Shown: positions 24,458 through 34,349, numbered from the stretch's first letter. The stretch: 64,000 nucleotides of DNA from Shewanella gelidii (GCF_014647855.1 NZ_BMPZ01000004.1:186001-250000), one strand, 5' to 3'. The notes: generated from the sequence alone by a model not told the origin. Numbers and translations: made by a program.

Positions 24458-25498
24458 ATGCTTACTACAAACATTAAAAAAGTCGTACTCGCTAGCTCAC
24501 TTCTCGCAATTGCAGGTTCTGCTTCTGCGGGGTATGAAATCAAAATTAATGACACGGACACCATTACTTTTGGTGGCTACATCAAAGTCGATGCACGTTA
24601 TGTGGATGGTGATGTTGGGTATCGTGATTTCTGGATTGGTACTGGCGCAGCTTTAGAGGAAAGCGCTTCTCAGTTCCGTATCAATGCAAACGAAACTCGC
24701 TTCAATACCAAGTATGTTTCAGGTGACTTGATGGGCTTCATTGAAATGGACTTTTACGGCGGTGGCGGTAACCAAGTTATTTCTAACTCAAGTAACCCTC
24801 GTTTACGTCATGCATTCATCAAGTACAAAGGCTTAACTGCAGGTCAAACTTGGTCGACGTTTATGAACACCAGCGCACTCCCTGAAACTGCCGATTTTGC
24901 AGGTGCGACGGTGGGAATCGTCTTCAACCGTCAAGGTCAGCTACGTTATGACATGGGTAATTTCCAAGTTTCGATTGAGAACCCTGAATCATATGGTGGA
25001 GATGCGTCAAACGATGATTTACCTGATGTGGTTGCACGTTATAACTGGAAAGGCGACTGGGGTAGTGTTTCATTCTCTGCGTTAGGTCGTAGCCTGAATA
25101 CGACAAGTGGTAAATCTGAAACAGCATTTGGCGGTTCGATTGCGGGTCGCATTAAAACGTTTGGTAAAGATGACTTTAGATTCCAGTATCACGCTGGTGA
25201 AGTTGGCCGCTATGTCTCAATTGCAGCAGCAACAGATTTAGTGGGTGATGAAGTTGAAGAGACGACGGCTTACCTCGCAGCTTATCGTCACTTCTGGACC
25301 GATACGCTTCGCTCTTCAATCGTATACGGTAACGTAACAACTGAGATTGGTGATGTTGACCGCACTCAGTGGAGTGTCAACTTATTCCAAAACCTAACGC
25401 CGAAACTAGCGATAGGCTTTGAAGTGGGTAACTTTGAAATGGCAGACCAAGATGTTGATTCTAACTACGGTCAGCTTTCGCTGAAATACGCGCTGTAA
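24458..25498 (+). CDS. DcaP-like outer-membrane porin
   Basis: A 346-residue protein with signal peptide (to about residue 24, SASA) and a beta-barrel pattern of alternating residues ending in an outer-membrane C-terminus (YGQLSLKYAL). The segment KYKGLTAGQTWSTFMNTSAL PETADFAG and the following FNRQGQLRYDMGNF are typical of DcaP-family trimeric porins, which pass dicarboxylates and other small anionic solutes. It is placed between a carboxylate-sensing kinase and a carboxylate-type ABC importer, so it probably supplies the same substrate to the periplasm. An AAGAGGATG ribosome site supports the start. Confidence 0.82.
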   Translation: MLTTNIKKVVLASSLLAIAGSASAGYEIKINDTDTITFGGYIKVDARYVDGDVGYRDFWIGTGAALEESASQFRINANETRFNTKYVSGDLMGFIEMDFYGGGGNQVISNSSNPRLRHAFIKYKGLTAGQTWSTFMNTSALPETADFAGATVGIVFNRQGQLRYDMGNFQVSIENPESYGGDASNDDLPDVVARYNWKGDWGSVSFSALGRSLNTTSGKSETAFGGSIAGRIKTFGKDDFRFQYHAGEVGRYVSIAAATDLVGDEVEETTAYLAAYRHFWTDTLRSSIVYGNVTTEIGDVDRTQWSVNLFQNLTPKLAIGFEVGNFEMADQDVDSNYGQLSLKYAL

Positions 25499-25512
25499 GC
25501 ATTGAGTGCTTG

Positions 25513-25546
25513 TGGTGTAGGCAGTCATAGCTAGCTGTCTACACCA
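25513..25546 (+). terminator. Hairpin after the porin gene
   Basis: TGGTGTAG pairs with CTACACCA, extended by GCAG/CTGT-like pairing inside. There is no strong T-run, so it is a weak terminator or an RNA-stabilising hairpin. The rest of the 263-bp gap to 25762 shows no gene. Confidence 0.5.
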
Positions 25547-25761
25547 AATCAAGCAGCACATAAGTCAAGGGAAGGTAGTAGCATGACTTTATATTCAATT
25601 CCGATATCGTTCGCCAGAACATACAGATAGCTATCACGCTAGATCGTTTCCGCGCACCGAACATATAAATTTTATTTTTCAAATCGTTAACCAGCAATCC
25701 CAAGGAATGCCGGACGGGCAAGTTATGCCCAAAATTAGCCCTAAGTATCAGGAGTTAGAGT

Positions 25762-26559
25762 ATGACAGACACAATACTCAAAGTAGACCAAATCTCATTA
25801 GCATTTGGTGGTGTAAAAGCCCTAACCGATGTGAGTTTTGATGTAAAAACGGGGTCGGTATTCTCAATTATCGGTCCGAACGGCGCGGGTAAAACTTCAA
25901 TGCTGAATTGCATCTCAGGAAGATACCGCCCGAACAGTGGCAGCATTCATTTTGATGATCGTAATGTGACAAATCTACGTCCCAATGATCGGGCTGATCT
26001 TGGCATTGGTCGAACTTTCCAGAACTTGGCGCTATTTGGTCATATGTCTGTGCTGGACAACATTATGGTGGGTCGCCACCACCTGATGAAAAACAACTGG
26101 CTTACCGGCCCTTTGTACTGGGCATCTCCTGCACAAAAAGAAGAGTTACAGCACCGTCGTGAAGTTGAAGAAATTATTGATTTCTTGGATATCACCCATG
26201 TGCGAAAAGCAGTTGCGGGTACCTTGTCGTACGGCTTGCGTAAGCGTGTTGAGTTAGCTCGTGCAATGGCGCTTAAGCCGAAACTGATTCTGCTTGATGA
26301 GCCAATGGCGGGTATGAACCTAGAAGAGAAAGAGGACATGGCACGTTACATCCTTGACTTAAATGAAGAGTTTGGGATCACCGTGGTCATGATTGAACAC
26401 GATATGGGTGTTGTGATGGATATATCCCATGAGGTGATGGTGCTCGACTTTGGTAAGAAATTGATATCAGGGTTACCAGAAGATGTGATGGCTGATGAGC
26501 ATGTAAGGCAGGCTTATTTAGGTCTTGAAGAAAACGAGCAGTTACAAGAGGTTGTCTAA
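25762..26559 (+). CDS. ABC transporter ATP-binding protein, LivG type
   Basis: A 265-residue ATPase of the branched-chain amino acid (HAAT) family. Walker A GPNGAGKTS (about 37-45), signature LSYGLRKRVELA, Walker B LILLDEPMAGM, and the C-terminal LivG-specific region. It couples ATP hydrolysis to import with the LivF-type ATPase at 32076. The stop overlaps the start of the acyl-CoA ligase (TAATG), indicating translational coupling. The substrate is probably a carboxylic acid or its precursor, because the importer genes alternate with acyl-CoA ligase genes. Confidence 0.88.
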   Translation: MTDTILKVDQISLAFGGVKALTDVSFDVKTGSVFSIIGPNGAGKTSMLNCISGRYRPNSGSIHFDDRNVTNLRPNDRADLGIGRTFQNLALFGHMSVLDNIMVGRHHLMKNNWLTGPLYWASPAQKEELQHRREVEEIIDFLDITHVRKAVAGTLSYGLRKRVELARAMALKPKLILLDEPMAGMNLEEKEDMARYILDLNEEFGITVVMIEHDMGVVMDISHEVMVLDFGKKLISGLPEDVMADEHVRQAYLGLEENEQLQEVV

Positions 26560-28523
26560 TGACTACTGAAACAAATGCAACCGCGGAACGCTTTGAGATG
26601 GGAGAGTTAAATACTTTCCCCAAAATACTGCGTCATAATGCCGCGAACTGGCCACAAGATACCGCGATGCGTGAGAAAGAGTTTGGTATCTGGAATGAAT
26701 TTACTTGGCAAGATTATAACAACCGCGTGAAATGGATGTCTTTAGCATTGGTGCACTTAGGCATTAAGCCGGGTGAGACGATTGCATTGCTCGGAGACAA
26801 CCGTCCAGAGTGGATCTGGGGAGAAGTTGCAGCACATGCTATGCGTTGTTTCTCTATAGGTATCTATCAAGACTCGCTACACGAAGAGGTGGCTTTCTTA
26901 CTCGAAAAAAGTGGCTCAAGTGTGGTGGTTGCCGAGGATGAAGAGCAGTGTGATAAATTGCTGGAATTGGGTGACACGATTCCTCATGTAAAGCACATTG
27001 TCTATTGCGACCCAAGGGGCATGCGTAAATATGATGACCCGCGTCTTATTGATATCGAAGAAATTTACAAGCTGGGTCAAAAGTTAGAAAAAGAGTCTCC
27101 TGGGGCATATGACCAGCTGGTGGATGCGACTGACCCAAGTCAAATAGCCATTTATTGCACGACTTCAGGGACAACTTCAAAGCCTAAGATTGCACTCCTA
27201 GAAGGTGGCAATTTTATCAAGCAGTGCAGTTCTTACTTACGTGCCGATCCTCGCCAGCCTGGCGACAATTATGTCTCAGTGCTGCCGCTGCCATGGATTA
27301 TGGAGCAGGTCTATGCTGTGGGGCAGGCTTTGATTGCGCGTCAAATCGTAAACTTTGTTGAAGAACAAGAAACGATGATGTCGGATCTTCGTGAAATTGG
27401 CCCCAGTTTTGTGCTGTTAGCGCCTCGCGTATGGGAAGGCATTCTAGCTGATGTACAGGCGCGAATGATGGACTCATCTCCCCTAAAACAAAAGCTATTT
27501 GATTTTGCGATGAAACGCTCTCAGCAAGCACTAGAAGAGGGACGTAAATCAACCTTAGCTGACATCATATTGATGAAAGCACTCAGAGATCGCCTTGGTT
27601 TTTCATTTTTAAAGTCTGCGGCAACCGGTGGTGCTGCTATGGGACCAGATACGTTTAGATTTTTCCAAGCGATAGGGGTGCCATTGAGACAGTTATACGG
27701 ACAGACGGAAATGTGTGGCGCGTATACCATTCACCATGAAGATGATGTCGACTATGACAGTGTTGGCGTCGCGTTTGATTCTGCAGAAGTTAAAGTCATC
27801 AACACTGACTCCCAAGGTGTCGGTGAGGTGGTCGCCAAAACCGTTGGTATGTTTTCTGGCTACTTGGGTAATCAAGAAGCGTATGACGAAGACGTCAAAG
27901 ATGGCTGGATGCACACGGGGGATGCTGGTTATTTCAAAGAGTCGGGTCATCTGGTCGTAATTGACCGAATCAAAGACTTAGCAAATACCAGTACTGGTGT
28001 GCAGTACTCACCCCAATATATTGAAAACAAACTCAAGTTCTCTTCATTTATTGGTGAAGCGGTCATTTTGGGTAAAGAGCGTCCATACCTGTCAGCTATT
28101 TTGTGTATTCGTTTTTCCATTGTCGCGAAGTGGGCTGAGCAAAAGGGGTTAGCGTTCACCAATTATACCAATTTGTCGACGCTGCCTGAGGTCTACGAAA
28201 AGCTGACTCAAGAAGTCGAACATGTGAATGCTTCTCTACCTGACGCTCAGAAAATCAATAAATTCGTCTTGCTCTATAAAGAGCTCGATGCTGATGACGG
28301 CGAGCTTACACGTACCCGTAAAGTGCGTCGTGGTGTGATTGCCGACAAGTACGGCGAGATTATTGATTCAATATATGACGGCGCTGAAAACGTCGATATC
28401 GATACAGTGATTACCTTCCAAGATGGATCTAAATCTCGTATTCAAACTCAGCTCAAAGTTGCCACGCTCATCGAGCCGCAACCAAAGTCTTCCGCTGATT
28501 CAGAGCAAAGGAGAGCGTCATGA
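26559..28523 (+). CDS. Long-chain-type AMP-forming acyl-CoA synthetase inside the ABC importer operon
   Basis: A 654-residue adenylate-forming enzyme. The ATP/AMP motif appears as YCTTSGTTSKPK (about 199-210), the acyl-pocket/A5 region as RQLYGQTEMCGAYTIH, A7 as GWMHTGDAGYFKESGHL and A8 as VIDRIKDLANTSTG. It would activate a fatty or other carboxylic acid to acyl-CoA. It overlaps the ATPase gene before it and the permease gene after it (ATGA at 28520-28523), so substrate import and activation are tightly coupled. Same architecture as FadD15/eukaryotic-type ligases; chain-length preference cannot be read. Confidence 0.88.
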   Translation: MTTETNATAERFEMGELNTFPKILRHNAANWPQDTAMREKEFGIWNEFTWQDYNNRVKWMSLALVHLGIKPGETIALLGDNRPEWIWGEVAAHAMRCFSIGIYQDSLHEEVAFLLEKSGSSVVVAEDEEQCDKLLELGDTIPHVKHIVYCDPRGMRKYDDPRLIDIEEIYKLGQKLEKESPGAYDQLVDATDPSQIAIYCTTSGTTSKPKIALLEGGNFIKQCSSYLRADPRQPGDNYVSVLPLPWIMEQVYAVGQALIARQIVNFVEEQETMMSDLREIGPSFVLLAPRVWEGILADVQARMMDSSPLKQKLFDFAMKRSQQALEEGRKSTLADIILMKALRDRLGFSFLKSAATGGAAMGPDTFRFFQAIGVPLRQLYGQTEMCGAYTIHHEDDVDYDSVGVAFDSAEVKVINTDSQGVGEVVAKTVGMFSGYLGNQEAYDEDVKDGWMHTGDAGYFKESGHLVVIDRIKDLANTSTGVQYSPQYIENKLKFSSFIGEAVILGKERPYLSAILCIRFSIVAKWAEQKGLAFTNYTNLSTLPEVYEKLTQEVEHVNASLPDAQKINKFVLLYKELDADDGELTRTRKVRRGVIADKYGEIIDSIYDGAENVDIDTVITFQDGSKSRIQTQLKVATLIEPQPKSSADSEQRRAS

Positions 28524-29413
28524 ATTTCGAACTATTACTACAGCTGATCATCAATGGCCTGATTGTAGGCTTGCTTTATGGGGTGGTTGGGATGTGTTTT
28601 GTGTTGGTTTATAAATCAACACAAATCGTAAACTTTGCCCAGGGTGAGTTTCTTCTGGTTGGCGCCTGGGTCTGCTGGGCTCTCTTGATATATCTAGAGC
28701 TCCCATTTTTTGTCGGCTTCCTATTAAGCCTTGCATTTATGGCTGTGTTTGGGGTGATGCTGCAGATGATTGTACTGCGCCCAATGATTGGCGAGCCAAT
28801 TATCTCAGTCATTATGGTGACCATTGGCCTCTCGATTTTCTTCCAATCGTTGGTGAAATGGATCTTTGGTGTCTCGCCACAAAGCTATCCACAAGTGTTT
28901 GATACTCAAAGTATTAGTATTTTTGGGTTGAACATTGAATTGGCTTACCTCATGAGTACCGTCATCGCGCTAATTATCATGATTGGCTTCTACTTTTTCT
29001 TTAAACACTCTAAGCATGGTTTGGCGATGCGAGCGACTGCTTTTGATCAGCAGGTTGCCCAAAGCCTCGGTATTTCCGTAAAGCAAGTCTTTGCGATGAG
29101 TTGGGGCATTGCCGCGACAGTCTCTGCAACGGCAGGTGTGGTGATTGGCATGGTAAACGGAGTTTCGAACTCGTTATCTGCGATTGGGATAAAGGTTTTC
29201 CCTGCGGTCATTCTTGGTGGTTTGGATTCGATAGTGGGTGCCATTGTGGGCGGAATTACTATTGGGATCTTAGAGAACGTTGCTGAGTTTTTTGATAGCC
29301 AATATCTACATATTGGCAACATGTATGACATCGCACCTTTCTATGTGCTGCTCATTATCTTGTGGTTTAAACCGTATGGATTCTTCGGAACTCGCGACAT
29401 TGAACGCATTTAG
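28520..29413 (+). CDS. Branched-chain-type ABC transporter permease, LivH type
   Basis: A 297-residue integral membrane protein with about eight helices. It has the LivH start (LLLQLIINGLIVGLLYGVVG), the conserved STQIVNFAQGEF segment and the cytoplasmic loop GLAMRATAFDQQVAQSLGI that contacts the ATPases, then FPAVILGGLDSIVGAIVGG. It overlaps the ligase gene by four bases. It pairs with the LivM-type permease at 29469 to form the channel. Confidence 0.9.
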   Translation: MNFELLLQLIINGLIVGLLYGVVGMCFVLVYKSTQIVNFAQGEFLLVGAWVCWALLIYLELPFFVGFLLSLAFMAVFGVMLQMIVLRPMIGEPIISVIMVTIGLSIFFQSLVKWIFGVSPQSYPQVFDTQSISIFGLNIELAYLMSTVIALIIMIGFYFFFKHSKHGLAMRATAFDQQVAQSLGISVKQVFAMSWGIAATVSATAGVVIGMVNGVSNSLSAIGIKVFPAVILGGLDSIVGAIVGGITIGILENVAEFFDSQYLHIGNMYDIAPFYVLLIILWFKPYGFFGTRDIERI

Positions 29414-29468
29414 GTTGAACACAAATATTTCATTAATTTTTAGCTAAATACATAAAAAGGAGTCTGGT

Positions 29469-30542
29469 ATGTCTAGTTTGGCAATGCGCCCATGCGGCGA
29501 TTTCCGTACCAGCTACAAGCAAGACAATACAATTTTCGAAACCAAAACGATTCGTTGGTTTACTGCACTTGTGATTGGTTTGGCATGTTTTGCCCCTTTC
29601 ATTTTAGACGCATATTACCTCACGCTGTTTATTCAGATTTCATATTTGGGCATTGCAGCGTTAGGTCTCAATATTCTCGTTGGTTTTACCGGTCAAATCT
29701 CATTGGGGCATGGTGCTTTTTTTGGCTTTGGTGCGTTTGCATCTGCTTGGCTGAACACCTCGTTTAATATCCCGGTGTTTATCTGTATTCCAATGGCCGG
29801 ATTTTTAACAATGGCTGTCGGTATGATGTTTGGTATGCCGGCTGCGCGTATTAAAGGTCTCTATTTGGCAATTGCGACACTCGCGGCGCAATTTATTATT
29901 GAAGATTTTTTCGGTCGCGCTGAATGGTTTTCTGGCGGCAGTGCTGGATCAATGGCGAACCCAGTAGAGCTGTTTGGTTTTGCTTTTGATACCGATGAAA
30001 GCTTTTACTACATCGCTTTATTTGCACTGGTCTTTATGTACATCTGGGGTTGTAACCTGATGCGCAGTCGCGACGGGCGAGCTTTTGTGGCTGTACGGGA
30101 TCATTATCTTTCAGCCGAAATCATGGGCGTAAAACTGAATAAGTACCGCCTCCTTTCGTTTGGTATTTCCTCATTCTATGCCGGGATTGGTGGTGCAATG
30201 TACGCCCACTATCTGGGATATGTGTCAGCTGAAGGCTTCACTATTTTCATGTCAGTACAGTTCCTTGCCATGGTGATTATTGGTGGACTTGGTTCGATCA
30301 AGGGCACGCTTATGGGGGTGGTCTTTATGGTGCTTCTCCCTGAGGCTCTCGAAGGCGGTGTTGGCATCATGAAAGATACGAGCTGGGGCAACATCCCTAT
30401 GGTGGTGGATGGCCTTGCTTATATTAAAGAAATGGCAATTGGTTTAGTCATTATCTTGTTCTTAATCTTTGAGCCAGAAGGGCTAGCGCATCGCTGGCAA
30501 CAGATTAAGAACTACTGGAAATTCTATCCTTTTTCTTACTAA
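29469..30542 (+). CDS. Branched-chain-type ABC transporter permease, LivM type
   Basis: A 357-residue membrane protein with about ten helices. LivM signatures include GLNILVGFTGQISLGHGAFF at about residues 73-92, the ATPase-contact loop RDGRAFVAVRDHYLSAEIMG and the late GGLGSIKGTLMGVVF. It has an AAAAGGAG ribosome site. It lies 55 bp after the LivH-type gene in the same operon. Confidence 0.9.
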   Translation: MSSLAMRPCGDFRTSYKQDNTIFETKTIRWFTALVIGLACFAPFILDAYYLTLFIQISYLGIAALGLNILVGFTGQISLGHGAFFGFGAFASAWLNTSFNIPVFICIPMAGFLTMAVGMMFGMPAARIKGLYLAIATLAAQFIIEDFFGRAEWFSGGSAGSMANPVELFGFAFDTDESFYYIALFALVFMYIWGCNLMRSRDGRAFVAVRDHYLSAEIMGVKLNKYRLLSFGISSFYAGIGGAMYAHYLGYVSAEGFTIFMSVQFLAMVIIGGLGSIKGTLMGVVFMVLLPEALEGGVGIMKDTSWGNIPMVVDGLAYIKEMAIGLVIILFLIFEPEGLAHRWQQIKNYWKFYPFSY

Positions 30543-30745
30543 AAAGCGGTGGTTGCCTAAGACATTTCTGAAGGATGTTGAGTGGTTTGAAGTGACTTGG
30601 GTGTAATGGAAGAAACGGCACGAGCGACTTTGTGAGTGCCAACAATTATAAAACAACAGGTATGTTCTCTATTTTGCTATGCCTTCAGCTTTCTGATTGC
30701 TTGCTCAATAAAGGAATAAAACTTGATACATTGAAGGACTAAAAC

Positions 30746-31993
30746 ATGCACAAGAAACTAATGTTAACGACATCCATTGCTGTAATGGCTATGGGAGTAA
30801 ATAGCCAAGCGGTTGCAAAAGACTCAGTTTTTGTCGGCCATTTAGCTGATATGTCAGGCCCAACTGCGTTTGTGGGTAAAGTGTACGCAGATGGAGTACG
30901 CGATTCGTTAGCTTATATCAACGCTAACGGTGGTATTGACGGGACAAGTCTAGAATTTGAAACCATTGATTATGCTTACAAGGTGCCACAGGCGATCGCT
31001 TCTTATAAGAAATGGAAGTCACGTAAGAAAATGGTTGCGATGCAAGGCTGGGGAACTGCGGATACGGAAGCGCTGATTTCTTTTGTGGCCAAGGATAAGG
31101 TTCCGGTCTATTCAGCTTCTTATTCGGGTCACTTAACCGATCCAACGGGTAAAAACCCGAATACGAAAAAGCCAGCACCATATAACTTCTTCTATGGCGC
31201 ATCATATTCAGACTCTTGTCGCGGCCTAGTGCAATGGGCTGCTGATGACTGGAAGAAAAAAGGCAGTGCTGGTAAACCTAAGTTCACCCATATTGGCGCG
31301 AACCACCCCTATCCGAATGCCCCGAAAGCGGCTTGTGCTGAATATGCCGAGGAGCTTGGCTTTGACGTTCAGCCGCCCGTTGTTATCTCTATGAAACCAG
31401 GTGACTTTAAAGCCCAATGTTTGAGTCTGAAAAGCTCAGGCACTAACTATGGTTACATTGGCAACTTAGGTGGTTCAGTTCTTTCATTAGTGAAGTCTTG
31501 TAATACCGTCGGGACTGAAATTCAGTTTATGTCGAATATTTGGGGTGGTGATAAGAAGGTCTTTGAAGCTGCAGGTGAAGGGATCAAAGATTACATCTTC
31601 CCGACGATGAATCCATTTTGGAGTGATGATGTTCCAGGCATGAAGCTCGTCCGAGAAGTCTCAAAAATGTCTGATTCAGAGGGTAAAAAAGAACGTCTTC
31701 ACCACTATATTCGCGGCGTTTGCTCTGCATTCTTTATGAAAGAAGCGATGCAGTGGGCCAAGAAGAATGGCGGAATTACTGGTGAAAACATTAAGAAAGG
31801 CATGTATGCCCGTCAAAACTGGGTTCCTGAAGGCTTAGATGGTGTTTGTCTTGCCGCAAACTGGACACCTGAAGATCACCGTGGTGTGAACCAAGTGAAT
31901 ATCTACAAAGGTAACTACAACGGCGGTGACGTTAAAGTTGAGCGCGTTAACCAAGTAACACTTGAGCGTCGTATTGACTGGTTAGGTTACTAA
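30746..31993 (+). CDS. Periplasmic substrate-binding protein of the ABC importer (LivK-like)
   Basis: A 415-residue type I periplasmic-binding protein with a signal peptide (to about residue 24, ending AVAK). Typical features are VFVGHLADMSGPTAFVGKVY at the start of the mature domain, GVRDSLAYINANGGIDG and the FETIDYAYKVPQAI stretch. Cysteines near 170, 192 and 240 are unusual in number. A 203-bp upstream gap suggests its own promoter or an RNA processing site, common where binding protein is needed in excess over the permeases. Substrate is unknown; the two ligase genes suggest an organic acid rather than an amino acid. Confidence 0.85.
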   Translation: MHKKLMLTTSIAVMAMGVNSQAVAKDSVFVGHLADMSGPTAFVGKVYADGVRDSLAYINANGGIDGTSLEFETIDYAYKVPQAIASYKKWKSRKKMVAMQGWGTADTEALISFVAKDKVPVYSASYSGHLTDPTGKNPNTKKPAPYNFFYGASYSDSCRGLVQWAADDWKKKGSAGKPKFTHIGANHPYPNAPKAACAEYAEELGFDVQPPVVISMKPGDFKAQCLSLKSSGTNYGYIGNLGGSVLSLVKSCNTVGTEIQFMSNIWGGDKKVFEAAGEGIKDYIFPTMNPFWSDDVPGMKLVREVSKMSDSEGKKERLHHYIRGVCSAFFMKEAMQWAKKNGGITGENIKKGMYARQNWVPEGLDGVCLAANWTPEDHRGVNQVNIYKGNYNGGDVKVERVNQVTLERRIDWLGY

Positions 31994-32075
31994 TCCATTG
32001 TGAGGGCAGTGATCACTCAATAGCGTGATTACTGCCAGTTTTCAAAGTTAAATCCCAAGGATTGTCGGAGTATTT

Positions 32076-32897
32076 ATGGCCGAAGCTGCAGCAAAATTAG
32101 AAGAATTGTCCCCTGTATTGTCAATTAACAATATTGAAGTTGTCTATGACGAAGTGATTCAAGTATTGAGGGGAGTCAGCATTGATGTTCCCCAAGGCCA
32201 AATTGTTACCTTGTTAGGTCCAAATGGTGCAGGTAAATCAACCACGCTTAAAGCAATTTCTGGCCTTCTTAAAACTGAAAACGGTGAAGTGACCAAAGGT
32301 GATATCAGCTTTATGGGTCAGCGTATTGACAGTAAAAGTGCTGAAGACGTTGTTCGTGATGGCATTTTCCAAGTTATGGAAGGTCGTCGAATTATTGAAG
32401 ATATGACCGTGATTGAAAACCTCAAGCTCGGTGCCTATACGCGGAGTGATAATGAAATCAATCAAGATATTGAAATGGTATTTCAATATTTTCCACGTCT
32501 CAAAGAGCGAACAGGACTTGCTGGCTACCTTTCTGGTGGTGAACAGCAAATGCTTGCAATCGGTCGTGCAATGATGGCAAGACCCAAAATGATTTGTTTA
32601 GATGAGCCGTCCATGGGCCTTTCTCCTTTGCTCGTTAAAGAAGTATTTGGAATTATCGAAAAAATTAATAAAGAGCAGGGTATTACCATGCTTCTAGTTG
32701 AGCAGAACGCTAACTACGCTCTGAAAGCCGCAGATTATGGATACATCATGGAAGGCGGAAAAATTGTGCTCGATGGTACTAAAGAGCAGCTGCTTAATAA
32801 TGAAGACGTGAAGGAGTTCTATTTGGGGGGAGGAAATGAAACCCGCAAGAGCTTTAAAAATTTGAAATCGTATAAGCGTCGTAAGCGTTGGTTGTAA
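32076..32897 (+). CDS. ABC transporter ATP-binding protein, LivF type
   Basis: A 273-residue ATPase with Walker A GPNGAGKST (about 50-58), the LivF-typical GIFQVMEGRRIIEDMTVIEN, signature LSGGEQQMLAIGRAMM, and Walker B MICLDEPSMGLSP. A basic C-terminal tail (about residues 258-273, KNLKSYKRRKRWL) is longer than in most LivF proteins and may bind membrane or partner. It completes the importer with the genes at 25762, 28520, 29469 and 30746. Confidence 0.88.
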   Translation: MAEAAAKLEELSPVLSINNIEVVYDEVIQVLRGVSIDVPQGQIVTLLGPNGAGKSTTLKAISGLLKTENGEVTKGDISFMGQRIDSKSAEDVVRDGIFQVMEGRRIIEDMTVIENLKLGAYTRSDNEINQDIEMVFQYFPRLKERTGLAGYLSGGEQQMLAIGRAMMARPKMICLDEPSMGLSPLLVKEVFGIIEKINKEQGITMLLVEQNANYALKAADYGYIMEGGKIVLDGTKEQLLNNEDVKEFYLGGGNETRKSFKNLKSYKRRKRWL

Positions 32898-32965
32898 GTG
32901 TTGTTTATAAACCTTAGAAGTGAATGATCTTGCAAGTGTTGTGGCTGAATTGGGAAGGATAGTCG

Positions 32966-34204
32966 ATGAGTGATTTTTTTGATTTAAGAGAAAACCAAGA
33001 TACCCACTGTCGAGAGCTAGATTTAATGGCTCGACTTGGTGGGCTGCTTAGTTATGCGAAACAAGAGTCAGCATATTATCGAGATCTACTGGCCCATTTT
33101 GACCCCACTCAAATCAGAAATCGTGAAGATTTAGCCTTACTACCGATTACTCGAAAATCTGATTTAATTGCGATGCAGAAAGCCATGCCGCCTTTTGCTG
33201 GCATTAATTCTGACTCAGGTAAAATTGAGCGTATATTCCAATCTCCTGGCCCAATTTATGATCCTGAAAATACGACCCAAGATTGGTGGCGCATGGGACG
33301 TGCGTTTCATGCTGCGGGTTTTCGTTCAGGTGATATGGTGCAGAACTGTTTGTCTTATCACCTCACACCTGGCGGCTTTATTATGGACTCTGGCGCAAGA
33401 GCTTGTGGGTGTATGGTTATTCCGGCTGGGCCAGGCCAAACAGAACAACAGCTTGATCTCCTAGAAGATTTAAAACCACAGGGCTACTGTGGTACGCCAT
33501 CTTTTTTAAAAATTCTGCTGGATAAAGCAAAAGAGCAGCAGCGGGATGTGTCCTCGTTGACCAAAGCATTGGTGACGGGGGAGGCACTTTTTCCAGCGGT
33601 TCGTCAGCAATTTAAGGAAGCCGGAATTGCGACCTTGCAGGCCTATGCGACCGCAGATTTAGGTTTAATTGCTTATGAGACGATTGCGGACCAAGGCTTA
33701 GTTGTCGCAGAAGATATTATTGTTGAAATCGTTCGTCCTGGCAGTTTACAGCCTGTCGCCGTCGGTGAAATTGGTGAGGTCGTTGTCACAAGTTTGAATT
33801 TGGATTATCCGCTTATTCGTTTTGCTACCGGCGACTTATCTTCTGTTTTAACGGAAGCGAGTCCTTGTGGCAGAACCAATATGCGTATTCGAGGATGGCA
33901 AGGTCGTGCAGATCAAACCACTAAAATCAAAGGGATGTTTGTTCACCCAGAACAAGTAGAGAAGGTGCGCTTAGCGCACCCCGAAATGGCAAAAGTTCGC
34001 CTAGAGGTGGCCAGTAGTAACCATCAAGATGTGATGACGCTGAAATGTGAGTCATCGACGATATTGGAAGCGCCTCAGAAGCTTGCTGTGCAACAAACCC
34101 TAAAAGCGGTGACCAAGCTCAATGGTGATGTACAGTCTTTTGAAATTGGCGAGTTACCCAACGATGGGTTGGTTATTCAAGATTTACGTCAGTCTTCTTC
34201 TTAA
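32966..34204 (+). CDS. Phenylacetate-CoA ligase family protein with altered P-loop
   Basis: A 412-residue protein of the PaaK branch of adenylate-forming enzymes: LLSYAKQESAYYRDLLAHFD and LPITRKSDLI near the start, GYCGTPSFLKILL in the middle, ATADLGLIAYE in place of the usual A5 motif, and a C-terminal domain with RIRGWQGRADQTTKIKGMFV. The Ser/Thr/Gly-rich ATP loop expected around residue 90 is replaced by FQSPGPIYDPE. It may use an unusual substrate or have lost canonical adenylation. Its position at the end of the importer operon suggests it works on the imported acid. Confidence 0.75.
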   Translation: MSDFFDLRENQDTHCRELDLMARLGGLLSYAKQESAYYRDLLAHFDPTQIRNREDLALLPITRKSDLIAMQKAMPPFAGINSDSGKIERIFQSPGPIYDPENTTQDWWRMGRAFHAAGFRSGDMVQNCLSYHLTPGGFIMDSGARACGCMVIPAGPGQTEQQLDLLEDLKPQGYCGTPSFLKILLDKAKEQQRDVSSLTKALVTGEALFPAVRQQFKEAGIATLQAYATADLGLIAYETIADQGLVVAEDIIVEIVRPGSLQPVAVGEIGEVVVTSLNLDYPLIRFATGDLSSVLTEASPCGRTNMRIRGWQGRADQTTKIKGMFVHPEQVEKVRLAHPEMAKVRLEVASSNHQDVMTLKCESSTILEAPQKLAVQQTLKAVTKLNGDVQSFEIGELPNDGLVIQDLRQSSS

Positions 34205-34221
34205 AAGTAGTGTTCTTAGCA

Positions 34222-34254
34222 GTATTAAGGCTCTGATTTTATGAGCCTTAATAC
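34222..34254 (+). terminator. Hairpin at the end of the importer operon
   Basis: GTATTAAGGCTC pairs perfectly with GAGCCTTAATAC over a 9-nt loop, 17 bp after the ligase stop. No T-run follows, so termination is probable but not certain. Confidence 0.6.
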
Positions 34255-34349
34255 CGTATTCTAGCCGGTGTTGTTACGGTCTGCAGATTTGATTTTTTAC
34301 TTATTTTGGCTATATTCAACTATTAACTCGCTGAAACTCAGGTTTACCA

